From NCBI GenBank assembly GCA_021307315.1, contig JAJSPD010000008.1, positions 558,001 to 622,000 on the forward strand: a stretch of 64,000 nt of DNA. The letters are read 5' to 3'. Every line of letters starts with the position of its first letter. The stretch's first letter is position 1. Source of the DNA: Bisporella sp. PMI_857 (Eukaryota; Ascomycota; Leotiomycetes; Helotiales; Helotiaceae). Of the stretch, positions 50,654-63,822 are shown in pieces. The position numbers were made by a program, and so were the translations under genes. The notes below the pieces were generated by a model that did not search any database, was not told where the DNA came from, and saw only the letters and a program-made list of their open reading frames with translations.

Positions 50654-52391
50654 TCAGTCATCAAATTTTATACCTTTCTTGCCTTCAACATCAATCCATC
50701 CTCCCCTATAACTGCCTCTCTTTTTCTTATTCTTCTCCTTCGTGAAACCCTTTCCTCTGGTCACGATCAAGTCCTCATGAGCCTTCTGCGCATAATCATA
50801 CGGAACGAATGCGTTACTAGCTAATCGCTCATCAACCTTGGTATCCTTGGGGATTCTAGAGAAAGGTTCATTATTTCTCTTCTTTATAACCGGAGCGGGT
50901 GGTAACGGAGGAGAGAGTTGGCGTTCTGTAATTGTGACAGCCTCAGACTCGATGGTAACAGTACTCTCGATGTTAGTCTTCTTTGGTATCTTCAGGCCAA
51001 GATCCTTTCCGATTATGCGTTGAGCGACAGAGGAATCAGCCTTTGATCTCTTCTCTGAATTTTCATCGGCGGAAGCAGACTCTGAAGAATCAGACGGTGT
51101 CATCTTTGATAGAGTAGCGCTGGTATCTGAGCCTGGCTTCTTTGTATCCTTATCCTCATCATCGCTGTCAGAATCAGATGAATCTGAGTCAGAGTCCGAG
51201 TCAGAGTCGGGCAAAGGTGTCTTCTTGGCGCGGGAAGCCGTCGAAGATTCTGAATCCGAGTCGGAACTGGAGTCGGACGATGAATCAGCACCAGAACCAC
51301 TGGAGGATCCAGAAGACTCTCCAGACGGCGACGATGAGGAACCATTGCCAGATGACTTTGCATGTTCATCGTCCGAGCTTGAGCTAGAATCCGACGAAGA
51401 TGAGGAGGAATCACTGCTAGACGACTTGGCGGGCTCTTCTTCAGAGCTTGAGCTGGAAGCAGAATCTGATGAAGATGAACTGCTAGAGGCTGAGGAAGCA
51501 GTCTTTTGTTTCTTGCTCTTTGGGGCCTCATCCTCTGAGCTAGAATCCGCCGAGAACTCGCTGCTGGAAGATGCAGCTTTGCGCTTTAGGGTATTGACTT
51601 TGACCTTTGGAGATGATGCCTTTATGATTGGCGCTTCCTTTTCATCGTCTGCATCGCTGTCAGAGCTGCTCGATGAAGAGGAAGTGCTTTTTCGAACCTA
51701 TGTTTCTTCACTGCTGGGATTGGAACCTATAGTACATGGTCAGTTATAAGTATGCTTCGGAAATAAATATTATTGCACATGGAGCAAATTGACCGCCATG
51801 GACGAAATACGTACTACGTCGGCCATCTCTACATCACTGCCCGTGATACTTTCACTACTGGTATCACTGTCACTGCTGGGGCTGTCTTTCTTGCTCTCTG
51901 CCGCTGCCTCTTGCTTCCCCTTGTGTGTAGTTTTCTTCGCCACATCTTTGAGTTCGCGCCACTCATTAAAGAGCGTGATAAGAGAAGGAGTGCCAGAAGT
52001 GTTTGTGGTCATTCGCAATTTGTTTGTTTTGACTTTCTATTGAAAATGTTTTGTACGAATTGGCAAATTCATTGTCGGCAAGAAATGCTCCAACCTAGCA
52101 AGATAGATTAGTCAATGCCTAGCAGAGGAGTAAAAGGCATACCAGGTCCACTAACTCCGCGGGAGGTGCTAATTTGGCAGGCTTGCCCGCGTCTCGTGCC
52201 TTAAGAAGATCTTTCGCGACCTTCTTCTCTTTCTTTTTTTGTGGATTGTTTCGTTTGTTTGGTGGGAGGAGAGACGCTTGCTTCTGATTTATTGGAGTAT
52301 TTTCTGTAGCTGGAAAAAGCCAATCGGGGTTTTTTGTCCCTCCAGGAGTCCTGCGCTTGCCCAGCTTCGACAAATTCGGATTACCAGACAT
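50654..52391 (-). CDS. SRP40: LisH/SRP40-Nopp140-like nucleolar phosphoprotein (frameshifted)
   Basis: The start at 52391 reads MSGNPNLSKLGKRRTPGG; a basic Lys-rich stretch follows. An intron near 52095-52142 then joins KLAPPAELVDL to VGAFLADNEFANSYKTFSI, a LisH-like helix pair. The middle is a long Ser/Asp/Glu repeat region (SSDSSS, DSDSDSDSDSSDSDSDDED) typical of CK2-phosphorylated nucleolar chaperones. The C-terminus has the conserved SRP40_C block: EPFSRIPKDTKVDERLASNA, YDYAQKAHEDLIVTRGKGFT, KEKNKKKRGSYRGG and GIKFDD. SRP40/Nopp140 chaperones snoRNPs in the nucleolus. Frame changes occur inside the acidic repeat region around 51.2-51.75 kb and near 52.0 kb. A plus-strand acidic open frame over the same bases is its antisense shadow. 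Confidence 0.82.
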
Positions 52392-52822
52392 CGTGCGATA
52401 TTGGCCAAGTTGTGAAAGGTTGAAGATTCTGTCTTGCAGATTCAGAAAATGTCAAAAATATTGCTGCGGGTGGCAGTTTTTTTCTGGGCGGTGAGGAAGG
52501 TACAATCCAATTCGGATTAGCGGATTGTCAGCCACAATTCAAGATGAATGACTGCTGCTTTACAAGTGCCCGAGTGTCACACCCGATTTTGGCCGCTGCA
52601 TTAAGAGTCTGCTATGGACTTTCAGTCAGTGCTGAACTGATGCAAGACAACAGAATTGCCAGCGCGTTATCCATTAGAATACCCGCCCACGAACCACGAC
52701 ACTCGGACGCTCTGGACAAACATGTCCAAGAAAGACCTGGCGAGAAAGACCTTATGAGAGATTTACAACAATAGATGCTTAAAGCGCAAGAAAGCCAATC
52801 CGCTTAATACGTGGCTCCGCAG
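52392..52822. promoter_or_regulatory. Divergent promoter region SRP40/SEC3
   Basis: The 431 bases between the start codons of two head-to-head genes must serve both. No clear TATA element. A short T-run (TTTTTTT near 52478) and GC-mixed sequence are present. Confidence 0.5.
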
Positions 52823-55800
52823 ATGGAGGGTTCATATTCAAATGGACCCGGCGGGGTCAACGGCAGCAATGGCATGACAGAGCAGAGAGGTTTGAGGATG
52901 AGAAAAAAAGGATAATAGAGAGTTGCTTTTCTAAGAAGGACGAAGATGGGGCCTGTAAGACACGATTGCGCCCGAGTGCGAACGGTTCTGACTAGTGCTA
53001 ATATCCTCTTGCAGTACAGGAATCTTACATTACTCATATAAGAATCATGGAAGATGCTGCACATCCCTCCAGTCCTCCGCCGCCAAATGCCAACCCAGCT
53101 AATAAGAAGCCACGTCTTATTATCGTTGCTGTCAGGAAGTCAGGAAGGGTACGCATGCACAAAGCTCGAGAAAATGCAAATGGATCGTTCTCAATTGGGA
53201 AGACATGGGTTCTCGACGACGTCTCTGCAGTCCAGTCCTACAACGGAATGGTTTCCTACAACACCCGGAGGAGGAACAGCAAAAGCAATGGGCCGGGACA
53301 GTTGGATTCGTGGTGATCATCGGAAAGCCATATTACTGGCAGGCAAACACACAGAAGGAGAAGCAGTTCTTCGTTGCCAGTCTAGTGAAGATTTATACAA
53401 AATATACTGGAGGCAGAGCTCCTCAGCTTGTTGGCTTCGATGCAAGGGAAAAGGAACAGCTACTAGGTGTTGCTAACCGTTCTGTGCCACCTGCTCAACA
53501 CAATCACCATCGAGTCGGGGCCTGGATCTGCACCACCTTACACAAAGCTCAAAATCGCCCCCCGAGGAGAGATCCATCACGTGAACCTCCATTACGAAGG
53601 CAATTCAAGTCGAGAGAGAATGCAACGTCAGATGTCTCCTGGCGGACCATCATCTGTTCCTTCTCAAACATCACAAGACCATTGTTACTTGGGCAGCGTG
53701 ACCGAGAGACGTCTGAGGGGCCAGCATCCGTTACTTCTCAAACATCGCAAAGACCATTAATGCTTTCACAGCGTGATAACTCTCCGAGTGGTAGTGTGGA
53801 CTCTGACCGCACCGGGCCTGGTCCTTCATATGGTCAAGCAAACCTGCGTCGCCTCGCTGGCGCAAAATCAGAGTCAGGATTCATTTGCCAAAAGTGATGA
53901 CTCTGCTAGTTTGCCTCCACGATCACGCGGTGTATGTCTGGCTTGGCAAACGCTCCAGGAAGATTCCAAGATCGCAGTATAACAAAATTCGCAACGTGCT
54001 GTCACTCCAGATAGCACTTTCTCAGGGGGCAGAGATGCTGCCAACGATGTCCCTCCAGTCCCCGCGCCTTTAGCTATTCCTCCTGAACGACGTAGACCTC
54101 CAATGCCTATTATTGGTGATTCTCGTCAACTCGGCCAGGATCTGAACGATGACATAGTACCAGCACCCCTTGCAAGCCCAGGAATGCGTAGAGAGGATCT
54201 GCGGCTGCCGGTACGAAGCAGTGAGAGATCCAATACACGCGATCGTGAACTAGACAAGGCAAGTACTGCAAACATGCAAATAGTCCGGCTCCAGTCGGTC
54301 CAGCGCCAGCAGTCTTAGATATCAAGAAACCTGAGCCTCCGCAACCGACCGTTATTCCACCAGCTATAGTTCCTCCTCAACTCACGAAGGCATCTACTCC
54401 AGTACAAACGCCACAAGAAGAGGAGCTAGAAAATAATATGCGACCTGGTCTCGGCCCGATGATCAAGAAACAGACGTCTACTGTAACTTCTCCCGTATCT
54501 CCATTACACCTACTACGGCGGATGGGGAAGAAGACAACCGCCCTGGATTGGGACCTATGATCAAAAAGAAGAAGTCTAAGGCTGATGTTGCAAATTCATT
54601 TCTCAAAGCGGCCAAGTCTGCCAATTCCTTTAATTCATTTAAACCACGTGCTGGAGGAGCTGCAGAGCGATTGCGAGAAGCCGCAGCAAGAGCAGAGAAA
54701 TCGCCTGACGGACCAGACGGTATTTCTGGGGTTGTCCCGGCCCCATTTTGGTTAGAGCATTAAATAGCGAAGCCAAATCGACTGCTGCATCACCAGCTGC
54801 GACTCCTGTTGAGAAAGCATCACCTCCCAAGGCGAATAATAGCGTGCCGGAAGTTAAAATTACAGTGCCGCAGTCTGACCGGCCAAGTAGCATTGAAGGA
54901 CCCGTGAATGGATCTCAAGAAACTGCCGTAGCTGACAAGCAAAAGCCTAAAGAACCGAAACGCCCGAAAGCAGTATCAGAGATTATGCAAAAAGAGCTTG
55001 CGTCTATAGGCGTGGATCCTTCTATCCTGGGAGGCAGAGGCGGTGACTTAGTTGCCGCTTGGGAAGAATTTGGTTGGGTCGGAGATGGCGTTCATGCCAA
55101 GAATATTGACCAGATGAAGGAAGAAATCGAGCGTGAGCTTAATAGAGTCCAGGCTGGAGGATGGTTGACACGATTAGACGAAGAGGATGAAAGGATTGCG
55201 GCTGTCCATGCCGGACTCGATAAGTGTATCGCGGAATGTGACGAGCTTGATGGCCTGTTAACACTTTATCTTGTGGAACTCAGTGTAAGTTCTCAGTCTC
55301 TCCATGTATCTCTTCTACTAACACATCTAGACTCGAAACGAGGATGTTGCATATATTGAAGCACAGTCACAAGGTCTTCAAGTCCAAGCTGCAAATCAGA
55401 AGCTTCTTCAGGCTGAGCTCAAATCTCTCCTCAGCACGATTTCTATCTCGTCGGAACAACTCAGCCCTCTCCGTGAAGCTTCTTTGGAATCTTCTAGAGG
55501 GCTTGAACAAATTGAAGGCTCACTGGTCACATTGTTTAGGGCAATGCTATCCATCGATCCTACGCTGAGCGCATCTGAGCCGCGGGCTAGCGAAGACGGC
55601 AGTCTAAGCTCAGGGCGGCCAGGTGGCTTCAGTACAGAACTTGGAAGCATGCGGGTCATGCAAGAAAAGAAGGAGGTTTATAAGAGCGAAAGCGCCCAAT
55701 TCCTACGCCGGCTTAAGCCATTCTTGCAAGTAAAATTTGCTGCTGCTATCGACGAGACCAGGAAAGCACTGGAGCGTGAAAAGGATAACCAAATTACTAA

Positions 55801-57453
55801 ACCTGTAAAGGTCAAACTAGATTCTCGAAATCATGACCTAGCTCGAGAAGTATTATGGAAGTACAGTCCGCTAATGCTTTTTACACGTGAAGTCGACCGA
55901 CAAGAATGGGAGGATCTGCTGAAGAATTATGAAATGGTAGCGAGACCATTATATCAAGATGAATTCCGTGATACCGTATTCGCGTGGAAGCGAGTCGCTA
56001 GGAAACCTACTGGAGATGAGGGTGACGTGCTATTCACCTCTCAAGTTGAAAAACAAACGGAGGGGATCGCTACAACTGCTCGCAAGCTGACCGTCAAGAG
56101 AAGTCAAACTTTGGCAAAGAGTTTACGCTCACCCATAGGTGAAAACGGCAGTAGAACAAACGTTGACAGAGGTGCTGATGGACGTCTCTTGCCCTACGAA
56201 GTGTTTAGCGGAGTTTTGGATGAAATGATCCCAATTGTGAGCATGGAGCAAAACTTCATCGCAGAGTTCTTCCACATCACGTCTTTTGAGCAACAGGATT
56301 TCCCCGAATCTGTTGCTGCGACTGTTCCTGACATGCGACGAGGCACTGATCTCAGACGCACAAAGGTGATGGATCCTAATCGAGATCTTGCAAAGCAAGT
56401 AGTCATGTCAATGGAAGAAGTTTATGGGTTTTTCCCAGACACACTACAGGCACTGGTGGAATGGACTATTCAAGCGGATCCACTGTAAGTCATTGTATCT
56501 ATCTTCCATGTGCATTTAACTAATTAGGCTTTAGTCAAGGTGTAGGGCTTATAGTTACTATAGAGCGGAAGCTTCTTGATTTTGAGGAATCAAATCAAGA
56601 GTTTTTGGCACGAACTTTCCAGAAATTGCATGGTCGTCTCGTTGGTCTCTTCACAAAATTCCTCGATGAACAGATTCGCGCAATCGAAGAGACCAAAGTC
56701 AAGATCAAAAAGCGAAAGGGTGTCATAGGATTTGTAAAAATATTTCCATCGTTCTCGACAGCATTGGAGACAATGCTCATTTCTGCAGATGGCCTCGAGA
56801 TTCGTGAGACAGTCAATGACGCATATCACAGAATCAATAAAGCAATGTTCGAATCACTCAAAGTCATTGCACGAGAGAACCCTGGCGCCCAAACAGCTGG
56901 CGCAGATCCAGAAGATAAGGAGGCACTCAATTACCAAATCCTACTAATCGAGAATATGAACCATTACCTTGAGGAAGTCGAAACAAAGGGTAACCCTGCC
57001 CTCGAAGACTGGAAGCAGAACGCGGCGCAAGAAATGGATGAGCATATGTCTCTCTATGTCGGGGCAGTCATCAGAAGGCCCCTCGGCAAACTGCTCGACT
57101 TCCTAGAAAGCACAGAGAGTCTTGTTCTTTCCCGTCAACCAGGTGAACCAGCCTCAAAAATATCTGGGATGCCAAGTCACTCCAAAATAACTTTCAAGAA
57201 AGTCCTTGCAGGGTATGATTCCAAGGAAATCAGGAAGGGGATTGAGACGTTGAGGAAACGAGTCGAGAAGCATTTCGGCGACGCAGATGATCCAACTCTA
57301 AGTCGCGGCTTGGTAGCGAAGGTCCAGCAACATTGCCAGGAGTACTACGAGAAGGTTGAGGACAGGATATTGACGATAAGTCGAGATGTGTATGATGGGG
57401 ATATTGTGGTTGAGTGGACAAGGGCTGACGTGTCAGGGGCGTTCAAGAAGTAA
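52823..57453 (+). CDS. SEC3: Exocyst complex component SEC3 (frameshifted)
   Basis: Landmark exocyst subunit tethering secretory vesicles at growing tips through PI(4,5)P2 and Rho GTPases. The start at 52823 gives MEGSYSNGPGGVNGSNGM, then RAERFEDEKKRIIESCF after a one-base gap near 52878. Intron 52955-53014 leads to ESYITHIRIMEDAAHPSSPP and the PIP2-binding PH-like domain (PRLIIVAVRKSGRVRMHKAR, SFSIGKTWVLDDV, then KQWAGTVGFVVIIGKPYYWQ in another frame). A low-complexity Pro/Ser region with several frame changes spans 53.5-54.75 kb. Then KRPKAVSEIMQKELASIGVD, a coiled coil across intron 55285-55330, and the SEC3_C helical rods from about 55.5 to 57.45 kb, with an intron at about 56486-56528. 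It ends VEWTRADVSGAFKK. The expected size of about 1,450 residues suits filamentous fungi. Confidence 0.92.
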
Positions 57454-57903
57454 AAGGGTGGATATGATAGCATACTGAGAGATGGATATGGGATGGTTAT
57501 TATTCCTTTTTCATCTATTCTCTGAGCGGAGAGCGGCGTTACTCGGTTTTTTTGGGGTGTAACATTGTATAAATATACCAGAGCGAGTTTCTATGAAGCA
57601 ATGTATCAAGTGTCAAGGCCTTCTGGTGTGAATTTTCAAGTATAATCGCGCTGGGAGGTCGGTCTCATTCCCCACAAGGAGGCTTGGTTTCTGGAAGAAG
57701 TGTAATCATGATGTGATTCATTCCTTATTTACAATATCTTTTCATCTACAAATAAAACAGAAGGGTATCCCCATCACGCCATGAAATCTTTTAAAAATAG
57801 CCATATACACAACCATTCCAAATTTCCCAACTGAGAAGAGAAATGTATCATATCCTTCCCTTATTATTCCTGCCCCTTCTACTCGTTCGCCTTTACTTGT
57901 CTC

Positions 57904-60900
57904 TTATTCCTCATCCATCCATCCTCCCCGTTCCACCAAAAATTCCACAATCCTTTCCTTAACTCCTTTCAACTCCGTGCCCAACCCTGAGCTCCAAAGT
58001 TCCTCTACGCATCTAACCTTTTCCTTCAAATCATCCGTCAACCTCACTTCTTCATCTTTCTCGACCTCCGTCAACTCGCGCTCAACCTCCTCCTCGACTT
58101 CGCCCTGACTAACCCTCTGCGTCCTCATCAGTCGACAATTCGCCACAGTCACTCCACTCTTCACCTCGTGCAGCAAACACAATAAATTCGTCTGGCTCTC
58201 GATAAACTGGTACGTGCTCTTCTCGCAATGGCCTAATAGTGAATATAGGTATTGCATCGGGAAGTCAACATACGATGGATTCTCATCGTATTCAGCAGCC
58301 GGGATCTGGATCTGAAAGCCGGCTAGGTTGGATGGGACTTTGTCTGTGATACGCGAGAGGCCGGGAGCGATGTCCCAGAAGGCGTTAAGAAGAGCTTCGA
58401 CCCCGTCGCGGACGTGCTTCTCGACGACATCCATGAAGTCTTCTGTGCGTTTAAGGATGTCTTGCTCATTTTGGAGTTTGCGTTGCATGGCATCGCTAGC
58501 GAAGAATTTAACAGCGTTTTCGATCTTTGTGGTGTTTTTGGCAAGTTTGTAAGGAAGTGTCACCATATCTTTGTAGCGATCGTTACGGTCTGAGAGGAGG
58601 TCGTAGACTTCTCGATGGAGTAGTTCTCTGGCTTCAAATATCCATTTCAAAAGTGTTAATTTTTCAAGCAGTTCAGGCTGTTCGTCACCCTCCTCTTGTG
58701 TTGAGTTTGGGTCATTTTGCTGCGCCTCGACAGAGATCTTGGACCGTAATTGCTCGAACAGCGATGAAGCACGTTCGATTCGGTCTGTAAGCAAGGTGTT
58801 TAGAGGCCCTACGACCTGCTCCTGAAAAAGCTGAAACTCTGCTTTCGACGCCTCTTTCGTCTTGTCCACTTCAGCAGCCTCGGAACTATCTTGCATTTGT
58901 GCGGCATCGGCGTAAGTCATAGTGCCAGCCTCAATCTCCCGCGAGATTCGTAATCGCATCGAATTCCGCCTTTGCGAAGCTGCGGCTTCATTTTCTTCTC
59001 TCATTCGAGCGCTGTCCTTGATGAAGCGAGTCTTAGTCGCTTCAATTTCTGTAAAGTCACTCAGGCTTCTAACTGTTGTGCGTATAGAGGTAAGATCAGG
59101 ATGGTTGTTGTTGACGGCTGGATGATGCCGAGGATACGGAGGTGGTAATGTTACAAGACGCGAAACATCTAGATGCGCCGGGTTTGGGGTAAAAGGTTGT
59201 GGTGAAAAAGGAATAGCCGATTTTGCTGAGTTTGGTGGAGATAATATCTTGTTCGTGCAGTCCTACCTTCTCAGGCGGATACTCGTTAGGGCCAAAAGAA
59301 TGTCTATTGCTTGGTCCCGCCGGATGCTCTTCAATAGTGTCTCCAGCAAATTGTAACTTCTCTCGTAATTCTTTTGGTACTCCCATATATTTGGATTCTC
59401 GTTTTGATCGCTCGAGTCTCATTGAATGGTTGCCATTCGAGCCACCGTCACTAACTTCCCACCATCGACTTGAGGGTCGACCTCTAGAATCTGATTCGTC
59501 TAGTGCTTCACTTACACTCATACTCGGAATCGGTGAGAGAGAAGGCTTGTAATTGTTCCACCATGTTGTATCGGTGGTGCTGCAGGAGATGCCTGACCAC
59601 TTGATGGGGCTTCGACTGGGTTTGAAGTTGTGGGTTATCAAGTACTGCTACTGGCTAAACTGAGCTTCTATGCGACTCGACCCTGGACCGATAGATGTAT
59701 CAGGAGTCCACACACCCGCTCGTGATGTTGATGATTTCTTCGAGTGCTCTCCCGGAAAGATCACGAGTCAGTTCTAGTAAATCAGATTCCCATGGAATCT
59801 ATGGCAGAGGCATATCTTTCACTCGTAAGCGTGATTCTGCGACAATGAACTCGGCAAACAATCGGACACGCTCATCGTCGCTTTTGCAGCTGCTTCTTTC
59901 AGTTACAAAGGCTTGATGCCGTTCGATAGCTGAGCGAGAAAAGTGTTCCGCCGCCACAGAGACCGGCAAAGAATTCTGGCATGGACTGCCGGCTCCTGGT
60001 CTTGATATTAAAATAGGAACAGTTGCTGAAGTATCGTTGCTTGTGTATAAAGAGGACTGTGTTGGCCGAGCTGGGGATGGAAGATTGGACCGCTGTGGAG
60101 GTGGTGTTGGCAGAGCTTTTGGAGGTATAATGGGAGACCCATCTCTGAGCGATGACCTATTGGGATCTGGACCTGGAGAAAAAGGTGGTGTTGGGGCTGG
60201 TCTGCGAGGCGTCGTTCCTCTTGAGGCACCTTGCATTGGGGTGTTGTGACTCGATGATTCACCGGTTCTTGGGGTGTCTTTCCCATATATTGAGCTTCTT
60301 GGAGTTGATTTCGTGATGGTTGGTCGTCGTCCAAGGATAGTCAGAGGAGGCACAGCGCTATCACTAGGTGTGATAGCTTCAGCCCAGGGGTTATTCGAAG
60401 ACTCTTCGGCAATCCTCTTTCCACGTTTACTTTCGCTTCTTCGTTCTCGAATGCTTTTAGGATCCCCTTTAATCGCATGATGCCTAGATAACCCAGATGA
60501 GCTTGAGCCAGAATTTGACTCAGGGGCACTTGGACTAGAAGTAACATTTGTTGTGTCAATGTGAAGCCCTCTGGCGGGCGATTTGCCTCTTCCTAAAACA
60601 CCTTCTTCTACCCAATCCGCAGGTGTGGGCGGAACAGGGCCTAAAGATGAGTTCATTGCTATAGCATTAGGCCGCCGAGTGGGAGAGATACCATACGATC
60701 AGTAGTTCGGTTCATGCTTTGTGACCTGCTTTGCGGTGGTGGCCCAGGTGGAGGAGGAGGCAAAGGCATCCCAGGAGCCCATCCTGAAGTCGATTCTGAC
60801 CGCGTTCGTGAGGACGATGGAGTGCTTACAGCACTGGCGGATACAGCTCTACGAGCTGCCGGAGGGCGTGAATCACTAACAAGGGAGTGGTATTCCCCCG

Positions 60901-61600
60901 CGTGCAAAGGCTCTGGGCTCAAGACCGGAGTCTGCGGGGGTAATTGTGGTGTTGTATAATTTCGAACAGTCTCCGGCGACAGATAGGGCACAGGAACGTC
61001 ACTGGATCCTCGAGAGATGGATGAGGGGGTATTGTATAAAGACTGTGGTCGTTCCGATGGACCCCCTTGCCATGGCCGCTGTGGAGGTGGCGGAGGAGTA
61101 TGGAAAACGGGATTTGAAGCTGGCTCTGGAGAATTTCTGTAGACTGGAGATACTCTAGTTGCTGGAGACATAGCATTAGACTCATCTGGGCGTGGACCTG
61201 GGAATTGGCTTCGTGGAGGGGAATATGGAGGTGGTGCAGGAACCACGACTAAACATTACGTTAGCCAACTCGTAAAAGGGATCTATTTCTTCCCAGCAAC
61301 ATATATGCAGATAGTCCATACCTTCTGGATCTCGAGGTCTGCTGCCAGGAAAGTGTGGTTGACCGTGGCCATGTTGTGTGCTGGGCGATGGCACCCATTG
61401 CTGAGGATTGTATTCTCTTACAGCACTGAGGGAAGGTTCTGGGTGGGCTGATAACTAAATTGGGCGCTCAGAGAAGTAGCAGACACCGCAGATATCGGCG
61501 TATGGTGAGGCTGTTGCTGCTGGACCACCCGAGAGACGTGGTAATGGGATTCAACTCCAGTCGTCTACGGGCCTGGTCCTCAACAGACTCATATTGGCGT
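57904..61600 (-). CDS. Large proline-rich coiled-coil protein conserved in moulds
   Basis: A single gene in shifted frames. The N-terminal half is disordered and Pro/Ser/Arg-rich: SRPRDPE joined across an intron near 61257-61323 to VVPAPPPYSPPRSQFPGP, then LPPPPPGPPPQSRSQS, SLGPVPPTPADWVEEGVLGR and GTTPRRPAPTPPFSP. A conserved block follows: SSRWWEVSDGGSNGNHSMRL and RSKRESKYMGVPKEL, then HHPAVNNNHPDLTSIRTTVR. The C-terminal 366 residues (MREENEAAASQRRNSMRLRI onward) are helical and unbroken, including EEGDEQPELLEKLTLLKWIF and DFPMQYLYSLLGHCEKSTYQ, and end RGGWMDEE. Frame changes lie near 59100, 59800 and 60680. No enzymatic motif. Poly-Pro tracts suggest SH3/WW partners and a cytoskeletal or trafficking scaffold (inference). 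The 5' end is unresolved. Confidence 0.75.
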
Positions 61601-62294
61601 CCTAAAATAGCCACAACCCGCAATCTCCCTCGAGATGAGACGCTCTACACTTTGCAGAGCTCTCCCGGCTTCGATTTAAGGTGGTATCTCTGCGCTTGAT
61701 ACATCTGGAGATACAGCGAGTATTGTTGAACTCGCAATTGAGCCTTTTGCCGTTGATTTTTCGGAGAGAGGCAGGCCGGCCACCCTTATGGTCTCACGTT
61801 GTGATCAACCCCCAGTCTCCATCTTCTGCCCCGAAGCCCAAGCCCTTTAGGTCGATGCAATATGCATGCTGTTTCTTCCCGCACAGACATCGTTATATAT
61901 GGAAACACTAGCTGATTGGACTCGCTTCGGTGCCTATACCCGGCAGTCGTCCGCTAAAAGGTGCTATCACGAATCAGAAGGTCTCGTTTGCGTTTACAGC
62001 TTTGACACTCTGAAATGGAGGCGCTTACACGGTTTATGCGACTCGACAATAACAGCGAGGATGAACGGCATGAGGGACTATCACAGCTATCGATAAATAA
62101 TAAGCTTTACCACAGAGTGTGATGGGGGGGGATGGGCTGATGGCGATGCTCAAGCCTTGCATGAAGCTAGACACGAGTAAGATCTTAAATTTCGAACAGG
62201 TGGCGAGAGTGGCATGATTGCTTTTCTGTTCTCCTGCAAAACCGTAGATCTGCCTAATATGGCAAAGAACTTGGCAGCTTTGGTAATCAATGCC

Positions 62295-62324
62295 GGTATG
62301 GTATGGTATGGTACGGTACGGTAC
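62295..62324. repeat. (GGTAY)6 pentanucleotide microsatellite
   Basis: Three GGTAT followed by three GGTAC units. The step from T to C variants is uniform within each half. Confidence 0.9.
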
Positions 62325-62663
62325 TGGACTTGATTGCATGAATTTTGACTTGGTTCATGCCTGTCAATACCTGATGGTTATATACATGTTCTACCGTACC
62401 ATTCGGATACTATAAACCGCTAAGTGCTTCCGCTAACACTGCGAAACATTTGACGGATGCTGCTATCCGTTTTTTTTTTAATTTATCAATTGCAACACCA
62501 AGCGGTGCTCTCAGGTAATCCATCTGAAGCTTCATGAGCGAAGAAGAAATAAAATGACTCGTCCTCTCCCACCGAAATAGAACGACAAACAGGTTCCATT
62601 TTTATATTTAGAGACGGGTCCCAACTGCACGGGTACGCCACTGACTGGTCTGCCTCTAGCTTA

Positions 62664-62710
62664 GGAAATGCCTAAAGTATGACACTTGGGAAAGGCCTAA
62701 AGTATGACAC
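62664..62710. repeat. 25-bp period direct repeat
   Basis: GGAAATGCCTAAAGTATGAC and GGAAAGGCCTAAAGTATGAC recur 25 bp apart, each continuing AC. They differ at one position over 22 bases. Intergenic. Confidence 0.85.
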
Positions 62711-63281
62711 GGCACGATTGTGAAATCCTTCTAGAAGATATCCATTTCTAGGTACAGAAGTGAGACACCATAGCAAATTAACAAATGATAAACTCTGAAC
62801 CTCTCTAGAAGTGTGAAATGATATATTTTTGAAGAAGAAATGTCAAGTCGGACGGTTTTGAAGCCGACTACTAAATTTCATAGGGATTCACAAGCAGCCC
62901 AAAAGCATACCAACCAGATTAGCTCATGGATTAACACTCTGAATCTCGTTAGATACTGTAATACAGCACCTATTTTCTTTTCAGAAGTCGAAATGTAATG
63001 GATATCACCCCATCCAGAACTCCCATTGGCTACATCGTACATCCTCCATAATATTAAAAAAAAAACTCCAAGTTTTATCCACATAAGCATCGCTATGTGT
63101 CTGATGCACATCGCACAGGTTCAATTCCTAGAACCTCGTGATAGTTTTGTCGTGACGCACTGATGGCTAGTGTTCTGTTGTAGTAGGGAAATTTCAAGCT
63201 GCTATCCTTCCCTCAAGGTCTAGTGCTCAAAATCCCTCCCATCTCCATCTGTGCTCAAATCTCTCGTCCAGATTCCTCTCA

Positions 63282-63618
63282 TCACTTTGACTCCTCTCCC
63301 TTCTTCGCGCTCTCTGCGAAGCTAAACTCCTCTGGCAAATCCATCCCCACTCTCCTCGCCGTCAACCTCACCCTCTCCTCTCATCCATGCCCATCCCGGG
63401 ATTATACCGCTCCAGCAATGTCGCATACATCCTCTGTGCTTTTACATATTGCAAGAATTGCTCTGCATGCTCGGCCTCTGCGGCGTAGATGTAGCGGAGG
63501 TGGAAGATGTGAGTGATTGTCGAATGCGATGTTGTAATGGGGAGCTCGAGGTTCTGGAGGGAAGCTCGCGGAGGAAGGAACGGTAGAGGGAGCGAAGTTG
63601 GGATGGGTTGGAGGACAT
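63282..63618 (-). CDS. FMC1: FMC1-like mitochondrial ATP synthase assembly factor (frameshifted)
   Basis: A small LYR-superfamily mitochondrial protein; in yeast FMC1 is needed with Atp12 for F1 assembly at high temperature. The start at 63618 gives MSSNPSQLRSLYRSFLRELP with the L-Y-R tripeptide. It then continues PLQHRIRQSL, and in a shifted frame EHAEQFLQYVKAQRMYATLL, ERYNPGMGMDE and the conserved RVRLTARRVGMDLPEEF, ending KKGEESK. One-base changes are inferred near 63500 and 63390. The expected size is about 110 residues. An upstream in-frame Met at 63819 exists, but the family begins at MSSNPSQ. Head-to-head with the gene at the right edge, 204 bp between starts. Confidence 0.82.
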
Positions 63619-63822
63619 TGCCGCTTTCAAAGGTACTAAGAAGGATGAAGATATTGTGGAGGTAGAAGTAATGGTTTGGTAGCATAGGAGGAAATTAAAT
63701 AAGATGTCAAGCCTCGAAGATATGTGATCCCTGAAGACCGGCGCCCAAAACTTCCGATCCTCAGCCTTGTGATAGTGGCCTGCGTTCTCTGCACTCTTCT
63801 CAGTTAACCTCCAGTCCACGCA
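63619..63822. promoter_or_regulatory. Bidirectional promoter region, FMC1 and right-edge gene
   Basis: The 204-bp gap between two divergent start codons, both apparently for mitochondrial proteins, suggests shared regulation. No specific motif was recognised. Confidence 0.4.

Larger units (their letters stand above)
61601..63281. other. Intergenic region with short tandem repeats
   Basis: Upstream of the proline-rich gene and downstream of FMC1. It contains (GGTAY)6, a 25-bp tandem duplication, a T9 run near 62471 and an A9 run near 63057. No gene recognised. Confidence 0.5.

Noticed and set aside
51225..51749. Plus-strand 174-codon Glu/Ser/Asp-rich open frame
   Set aside because: It is the antisense of the Ser/Asp-rich repeat region of the SRP40-like gene; the acidic composition is forced by the opposite strand.
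63080..63140. Possible tRNA with the B-box match GGTTCAATTCC and a 5-bp ATGTG/CACAT stem
   Set aside because: Anticodon loop lacks T33, the T-stem pairs for only three positions and there is no D-arm or acceptor stem.
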